Origin: Clostridiaceae bacterium | GTDB taxonomy: Bacteria > Bacillota > Clostridia > Lachnospirales > Lachnospiraceae | Assembly: GCA_910574345.1 (NCBI GenBank) | Contig: CAJSZV010000008.1 | Location: 62,001 to 126,000 of the forward strand | DNA length: 64,000 bases | Direction: 5' to 3' | The notes under the pieces: generated by a model | Databases searched by the model: none | What the model was told of the DNA's origin: nothing | The model's input: only the letters and a program-made list of their open reading frames with translations | Position numbers and translations under genes: made by a program | Shown here: positions 60,015-64,000 of the stretch, piece after piece | How the letters are laid out: every line of letters starts with the position of its first letter | Position numbering within the stretch: position 1 is the first letter of the stretch

Positions 60015-62183
60015 CTAGAGAGAGGAATCGGGATACAGCAGGCGGGAGAGCAGGCCGGACAGCTCTGTCTTGGGGATAAAACGGTCGATGACGCCGCTTT
60101 TTAAGTAAGGCTCAAATTCCATATTGTCGGAGCCGCTCATGAGTACCACATAGATATCGGGATTCAGCCGGCGCACCATCTGAGCCAGTTCCAGTCCGTT
60201 GACTGACGGCATGGAATAATCGGTGAGAAGGATGTCGCACAAGTTTTTGTCCCGCTCAAGAAGGGAGAGGACGGCAGCAGGATGGTCATAATATTCTGCG
60301 TGAAGTTCATGGGGGCAATGGGAACTTCCGGTTTCGTCGGCTTCCTGAGAAGAGAAGGAGGCGATGGCGGCTTTCAGGCATTTTAACAGTGTCCTGTCAT
60401 CGTCCACAACTATGAGCCTGTGAAAATATCTTTTCCCGCTGCAGGGCATGTGGTCAGCAGGGGTGATCAGAGGGAAGGAGAGGCAGAAGGTCGTTCCCAC
60501 GCCTTCCTGACTCTCAATCTGAACCTGGCCGTTGACGGAGTCCATGACATTTTGAACCACAGACAATCCAAGTCCCGTGCCCTTGCCGCTTCGCTTGGTG
60601 GTATAGAAGGGTTCGAAAATCTTGTCCATAGCCTCTTTGCTGATGCCGCAGCCTGTGTCCGAGACGGAGAGAAGACCTTTGTCCGGCCCCTTCTGTTCCA
60701 GACAGATGGTCAGAGTACCCTCCTTTCCTTCCATGGCGTGAAAGGCGTTGTTGCAGAGATTTAACAGCACATGGCTCATCATGCCCTTATTGCCCCGCAC
60801 GAAAAGGCTGGTGTCAGGAAGGGTGATCTGTACCGTAATATTCTTGGGAGCCATATGGCGGACTACCTGGGCGGCGAGGGCGGTTTCTTCCACCAGATCC
60901 TGTTCAGTCAAGGCTCCGTAACTGTCCTGGCGGCTGAAATCCAGAAGCTTCCGGGACAAAGCCTTTGCCTGTTCCACGGAATCAATAATGCCGCGGATCA
61001 GTTCCTGATTTTCAGAACTTATGGAGTCGTCATTCTCCAGGATTTCTCCATAGAGCATGACCGGGGTCAGGTAATTATTAAATTCATGGGCAATATGGCT
61101 GCTCATCTGGCCTATGGACTGCATCCGGTGATAGCGCTGGAGTTCTTCATCCTTGCGGCGCAGAAGTTCCATGCCCTCATTGATCTCCTTTAAATAGGCG
61201 ATCTGGCGTCTCTGGGCCTCACCCCGGTCCATGCCTTTGGTCATAAAATAGACAAAGGCCACAAGAAGCATAAGGAAAGAGGCACTGAGGGCAATGAGCC
61301 GCTGCATCATATGAGAAAGAGGCTGGTCCAGCTCTTCAAGGGGAAGGGTGGAATTGACTATCCATTCTTCTCCGGGAACCTGAATGGTGGTATAGGCTAC
61401 GATTCGTTTCTGAGGCGGCAGGTCAGGATCATCCCATATATAGGAATGGATAACAGACTGGCCTTCGGGCTGAGACTGCTGCAGGGCAATCCAGGAAAAA
61501 AGATCGGTTAAGTCCAGCTGAGGATAGAGACGGCTTCTGTCGTAGATGGCATCAATTCCGATCTGGTCAGGTGCATGGTGCATGATAATGTTAAGCTCCC
61601 TGTCTTTGACAATGGAGTAACCGCCCTGGCCGATCTGGACAGGAGCCACAATCTGTTCATAGAGCTCATTGAGATTCATGGCATAGACGATGCGGTATAG
61701 GGAGCCCTGCCATAAAAAGCTGCGGGAGAGAAACATCTGATACCATCCCTTGGGGGAGAGTTCTTTGCCGCAGACCAGGGCCTCATCCCCTTCTGACAGG
61801 GAAAGGTCAGAAAAGTGAAAATTCCCCTCCCCTTCCTGGAACACCAGGCGTCCATCAGGCCCATATAAGGCCATGGCGTCATAGACACTGCCTTTCTTTT
61901 TCAGAAAATCCAATGCCGCCTCATAGAGCGCCTGCTCATGGGAATCTGTCATAAAGCTTCTGCCCGGCTCAAAGTACAGATCCAGAGCCGTCAGTTCCTG
62001 TTCAATATAGCTGACTAGGCTTTGTCCCACGGTTCTTGCCATGGTTAAAAGCTGGTCCTGTTCCGTGCGGATCAGCTCCTTTTGATAGCTTCGATAGAAG
62101 AACAGGCTGAAATTAATAATAAAGGCGGCTGACAAGAGACTGGCGGCACAGAGTATGAACATATTTTTTTTACGCTTTTCCAT
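60015..62183 (-). CDS. Hybrid sensor histidine kinase with extracellular sensor and C-terminal receiver
   Basis: A 722-residue protein. Two transmembrane segments (about residues 10-28 and 293-312) enclose a double-Cache-like sensor that should bind a small ligand outside the cell. The cytoplasmic part has the H-box QMSSHIAHEFNNYLTPVML, N-box NLCNNAFHAM, G1 SDTGCGI and G2 GKGTGLGLSVV. A receiver domain follows (IVVDDDRTLL, DILLTDYSMP with phospho-acceptor Asp, VLMSGSD). The start at 62183 (ATG) overlaps the response regulator's end. The ligand is probably citrate or a related acid, as the transporter is upstream. The H-box with HEFNN is typical of NtrB-like kinases. Confidence 0.93.
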   Translation of the reverse strand: MEKRKKNMFILCAASLLSAAFIINFSLFFYRSYQKELIRTEQDQLLTMARTVGQSLVSYIEQELTALDLYFEPGRSFMTDSHEQALYEAALDFLKKKGSVYDAMALYGPDGRLVFQEGEGNFHFSDLSLSEGDEALVCGKELSPKGWYQMFLSRSFLWQGSLYRIVYAMNLNELYEQIVAPVQIGQGGYSIVKDRELNIIMHHAPDQIGIDAIYDRSRLYPQLDLTDLFSWIALQQSQPEGQSVIHSYIWDDPDLPPQKRIVAYTTIQVPGEEWIVNSTLPLEELDQPLSHMMQRLIALSASFLMLLVAFVYFMTKGMDRGEAQRRQIAYLKEINEGMELLRRKDEELQRYHRMQSIGQMSSHIAHEFNNYLTPVMLYGEILENDDSISSENQELIRGIIDSVEQAKALSRKLLDFSRQDSYGALTEQDLVEETALAAQVVRHMAPKNITVQITLPDTSLFVRGNKGMMSHVLLNLCNNAFHAMEGKEGTLTICLEQKGPDKGLLSVSDTGCGISKEAMDKIFEPFYTTKRSGKGTGLGLSVVQNVMDSVNGQVQIESQEGVGTTFCLSFPLITPADHMPCSGKRYFHRLIVVDDDRTLLKCLKAAIASFSSQEADETGSSHCPHELHAEYYDHPAAVLSLLERDKNLCDILLTDYSMPSVNGLELAQMVRRLNPDIYVVLMSGSDNMEFEPYLKSGVIDRFIPKTELSGLLSRLLYPDSSL

Positions 62184-62862
62184 CAAAAAGGTATCCTATT
62201 CCCCGGACTGTCTTTAAGTAGGCCGGTTTTTTGCTGTCATCCTCAATTTTTTCCCTGAGGCGTTTGATATAGACCATAATCGTGTTGTCGTCCACAATAT
62301 ATTCGTTCCATACCTGGTGGTAAAGCTGTTCTTTGGTGAAGGTCTGTCCCGGATGTTCCAAAAAGAAACGGAACAGGACCAGTTCCCTGGCAGTCAGTTT
62401 CAGAAGCCGGTCATTTTTATAACATTCCAGTTTCATGGTGTCAAAGCGAAAAGGACCTACAACCAGGCCGTTTTGGGGCTGCCGGCTGTATATGTTGTTG
62501 CGCCGGATCAGGGCCTTTGCCTTTTGTATCAGGACGGCCAAGTGAAAGGGCTTGGTCAGATAATCATCGGCTCCTAGGCCAAGGCCTAAGACCTGGTCCG
62601 TCTCTTCCTGCCTGCCGCTCAGCATGAGGACAGGCGTCATATTGCCGTCGGAGCGCAGTTTCTGGAGAATGGAGTAACCGTCCATATCCTCCATCATAAT
62701 ATCAAGGACAATGAGATCAAATTTTCTGGAGGACAAAAGAGCCAGGGCTTCGGCGCCGCAGGAAGCCTCCCTGGCGGACATGCCCTCTCTGGTGAAGGCT
62801 GTTTTCAGAGCCATGCGGATAGAAAGCTCATCGTCTACGATCAATATTTCATGGTTTGCCAT
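62170..62862 (-). CDS. OmpR/PhoB-family response regulator
   Basis: A 230-residue protein. The receiver domain has EILIVDDELSIRMALK, DLIVLDIMMEDMDG with the phospho-acceptor Asp, and DDYLTKPFH with the Lys. The C-terminal winged helix (LKLTARELVLFRFFLEHPGQ, VWNEYIVDDNTIMVYIKRLR, RGIGYLF) binds DNA. It overlaps the kinase gene by 14 bp, so the pair forms one system. Its promoter target is likely that of the CitMHS transporter upstream. Confidence 0.95.
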   Translation of the reverse strand: MANHEILIVDDELSIRMALKTAFTREGMSAREASCGAEALALLSSRKFDLIVLDIMMEDMDGYSILQKLRSDGNMTPVLMLSGRQEETDQVLGLGLGADDYLTKPFHLAVLIQKAKALIRRNNIYSRQPQNGLVVGPFRFDTMKLECYKNDRLLKLTARELVLFRFFLEHPGQTFTKEQLYHQVWNEYIVDDNTIMVYIKRLREKIEDDSKKPAYLKTVRGIGYLFDGKA

Positions 62863-62950
62863 AGGAGAGGCCTCGTTTCGTGTGATATGAACAAAAACAG
62901 GAACTGCTTTTATTATAGCGTATTTTCAGCAGAAACCAAAGAGAAATCGG

Positions 62951-62982
62951 GAAAACAGGGATTTTGCAAGGCAGAATCCCTG
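62951..62982 (-). terminator. Terminator after the citrate transporter
   Basis: On the minus strand CAGGGATTCTGC (62982-62971) pairs with GCAAAATCCCTG (62967-62956) with one wobble, followed by TTTTC. It lies between the transporter and the response regulator, so the latter needs its own promoter or read-through. Confidence 0.75.
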
Positions 62983-63000
62983 AGAGACAAAAGTAATGGG

Positions 63001-64000
63001 CTAAATCGGTATAATGGTGAACACGACTCCGATGACCAGCATGCAGATACTGACGATCCAGTATACAGGAATACTGAATTTCATGTGGTCTTTCAGCTCT
63101 GTGCCTGTCAGACCGATGGCAAGATAGGTGGCTGGCACCAGGGGGCTTACCATGAGGGCTAGGTTCTTGCCGATAACCATAGTGAGAGCCGTGCTTAAGG
63201 ATGCTACGCCGTAGGTCTCGCCTACCTGCATGACAAGGGGCATAATGCCGTAGAAGTAAGCGTCCGTGCCGATGCACAGTCCCAGAGGAAGAGCCAGGAT
63301 GCCGAAGATAATATGGATGAAACGTCCCAGGAATCCGGGGATAACCGCCATAATGGTATTAGCCATCTCCGTAAGCATGCCGGTTCCGTCAAAGATGCCT
63401 ACCATAGCCCCTGCGGCAAACAGGGTGGCAGAGATCATGAGGGCAGCGGGAGCATGTTTTTTGATCAGCTTATCCTGAAGTTTTAAGTTGGGATAGTTTA
63501 CGGCCAGGGCAAGGCTCAGGGCCAAAAGGAAGGCCACATAGCTGGTTATGTATCCCACGGAAAGAATGGCAATGAGTCCCACAGTCAGGAGAAGGTTGAA
63601 GAACAAAAGTTTCGGGCGGCGCAGAGCGGCCTCTTCCTCCTGGGATTTCTCATCGACTTCTATTTCCTCGCCTTTGCCCGTTCCCGCGCCCTGTTTGACG
63701 GCAAACATGCCAAGGAGAACAGCGATGGCGATGTTAAAGATAAATCCCACAACCTGAATGGGAATGAGGATATGCCACAGTTCATTGGCGTCCATGGCAA
63801 GAACCGTGGCGGCACGGGCCACAGGACCGCCCCAGGGAAGCAGGTTCATCACACCCATACAGGCGCCGGTGAGACACAGTAAGATCTTGGGATCGATGTT
63901 CATTCTTTTGTACACCGGATACAGGGCGGGAATGGTAATAAGAACCGTAGTTGCAGTGGTTCCGTCCAAGTGGGCGATGGTTGCGATAATGGCGGTGGCC
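63001..64000 (-). CDS. CitMHS-family citrate/divalent-metal symporter (partial)
   Basis: The C-terminal 333 residues of an integral membrane transporter; the gene runs past the right edge, so the start is missing. Reading in from the edge gives ATAIIATIAHLDGTTATTVL, then ITIPALYPVYKRM, LPWGGPVARAATVL and at least eight hydrophobic segments, ending MLVIGVVFTIIPI. A charged cytoplasmic loop (KGEEIEVDEKSQEEEAALRR) interrupts the helices. This fits the CitMHS family of citrate:Mg2+ or citrate:Ca2+ symporters. The adjacent two-component system probably induces it. Confidence 0.85.
   Translation of the reverse strand, partial: ATAIIATIAHLDGTTATTVLITIPALYPVYKRMNIDPKILLCLTGACMGVMNLLPWGGPVARAATVLAMDANELWHILIPIQVVGFIFNIAIAVLLGMFAVKQGAGTGKGEEIEVDEKSQEEEAALRRPKLLFFNLLLTVGLIAILSVGYITSYVAFLLALSLALAVNYPNLKLQDKLIKKHAPAALMISATLFAAGAMVGIFDGTGMLTEMANTIMAVIPGFLGRFIHIIFGILALPLGLCIGTDAYFYGIMPLVMQVGETYGVASLSTALTMVIGKNLALMVSPLVPATYLAIGLTGTELKDHMKFSIPVYWIVSICMLVIGVVFTIIPI

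Noticed and set aside
62849-63277. 142-codon minus-strand frame
   Set aside because: It is a shadow of the citrate transporter gene and also crosses that gene's terminator.

Overview
The window looks like chromosome from a Gram-positive gut clostridium of the family Lachnospiraceae; genus not resolved. Supporting signs are strong AGGAGG ribosome sites, sigma-A promoters with 17-bp spacers, moderate GC, Clostridia-type gene content (SepF, iron-sulfur serine dehydratase in two subunits, VanZ-like and LCP proteins, ECF folate transporter, BspA-type leucine-rich repeats) and three Firmicutes-style cis-regulatory RNAs. No rRNA, tRNA or CRISPR array was seen.

Layout. 1-8.3 kb: P-loop protein; a division/envelope/translation block (HlyD-like adaptor, yggS, sepF, aroB, lspA, rluD); serine dehydratase sdaAB-sdaAA; a cytidylate-kinase-like protein. 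8.3-10.5 kb (minus): glmS behind a complete glmS ribozyme and a consensus promoter. 10.6-14.5 kb: two cell-wall proteins (NlpC/P60 and LCP) with long low-complexity segments. 14.5-17.4 kb: folT under a tetrahydrofolate riboswitch, pyrE, an unlisted 49-residue membrane peptide, VanZ-like and small membrane proteins. 17.4-28.9 kb: M29 aminopeptidase, a broken HAD gene, a 142-residue protein, then a decayed mobile insertion (DUF3800 remnant, intact nucleotidyltransferase, phage portal remnant), a 1752-residue DUF4132-type protein and a nitroreductase.

28.9-30.6 kb: a PD-(D/E)XK transposase-like gene between 14-bp inverted repeats. 30.6-35.5 kb: purE-purM-purN-purD and a FliB-like protein. 35.6-38.6 kb: a fused AmmeMemoRadiSam B+A protein, then a probable Mn2+ (yybP-ykoY) riboswitch in front of an unknown gene and a YccF membrane gene, and an XRE regulator. 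38.9-47.0 kb: YyaL-like thioredoxin-domain protein, dihydrouridine synthase, a giant unsecreted leucine-rich-repeat protein and an overlapping ferredoxin-type aldo/keto reductase. 47.1-48.9 kb: an AT-rich island with three unrecognised genes.

48.9-53.2 kb: a Tat-exported lipid-anchored FMN/FAD reductase divergent from a MerR regulator, and a secreted GH5 glycosidase. 53.4-55.2 kb: ilvN-ilvC. 55.2-60 kb: rRNA/tRNA methyltransferase, patatin, SGNH lipoprotein, HAD phosphatase, PHP phosphatase. 60-64 kb (minus): a CitMHS citrate transporter, cut by the window edge, followed by an OmpR-type response regulator and a hybrid sensor kinase that probably controls it.

Most of the window is ordinary core metabolism. 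The least explained parts are the Mn2+-riboswitch/YccF unit, the 41.9-47 kb LRR/reductase pair, the 47.1-48.9 kb island, the DUF4132 cluster with its invaded neighbour region, and the reductase/MerR pair with a 19-bp promoter spacer. All domain assignments are from reading motifs; no database search was run.
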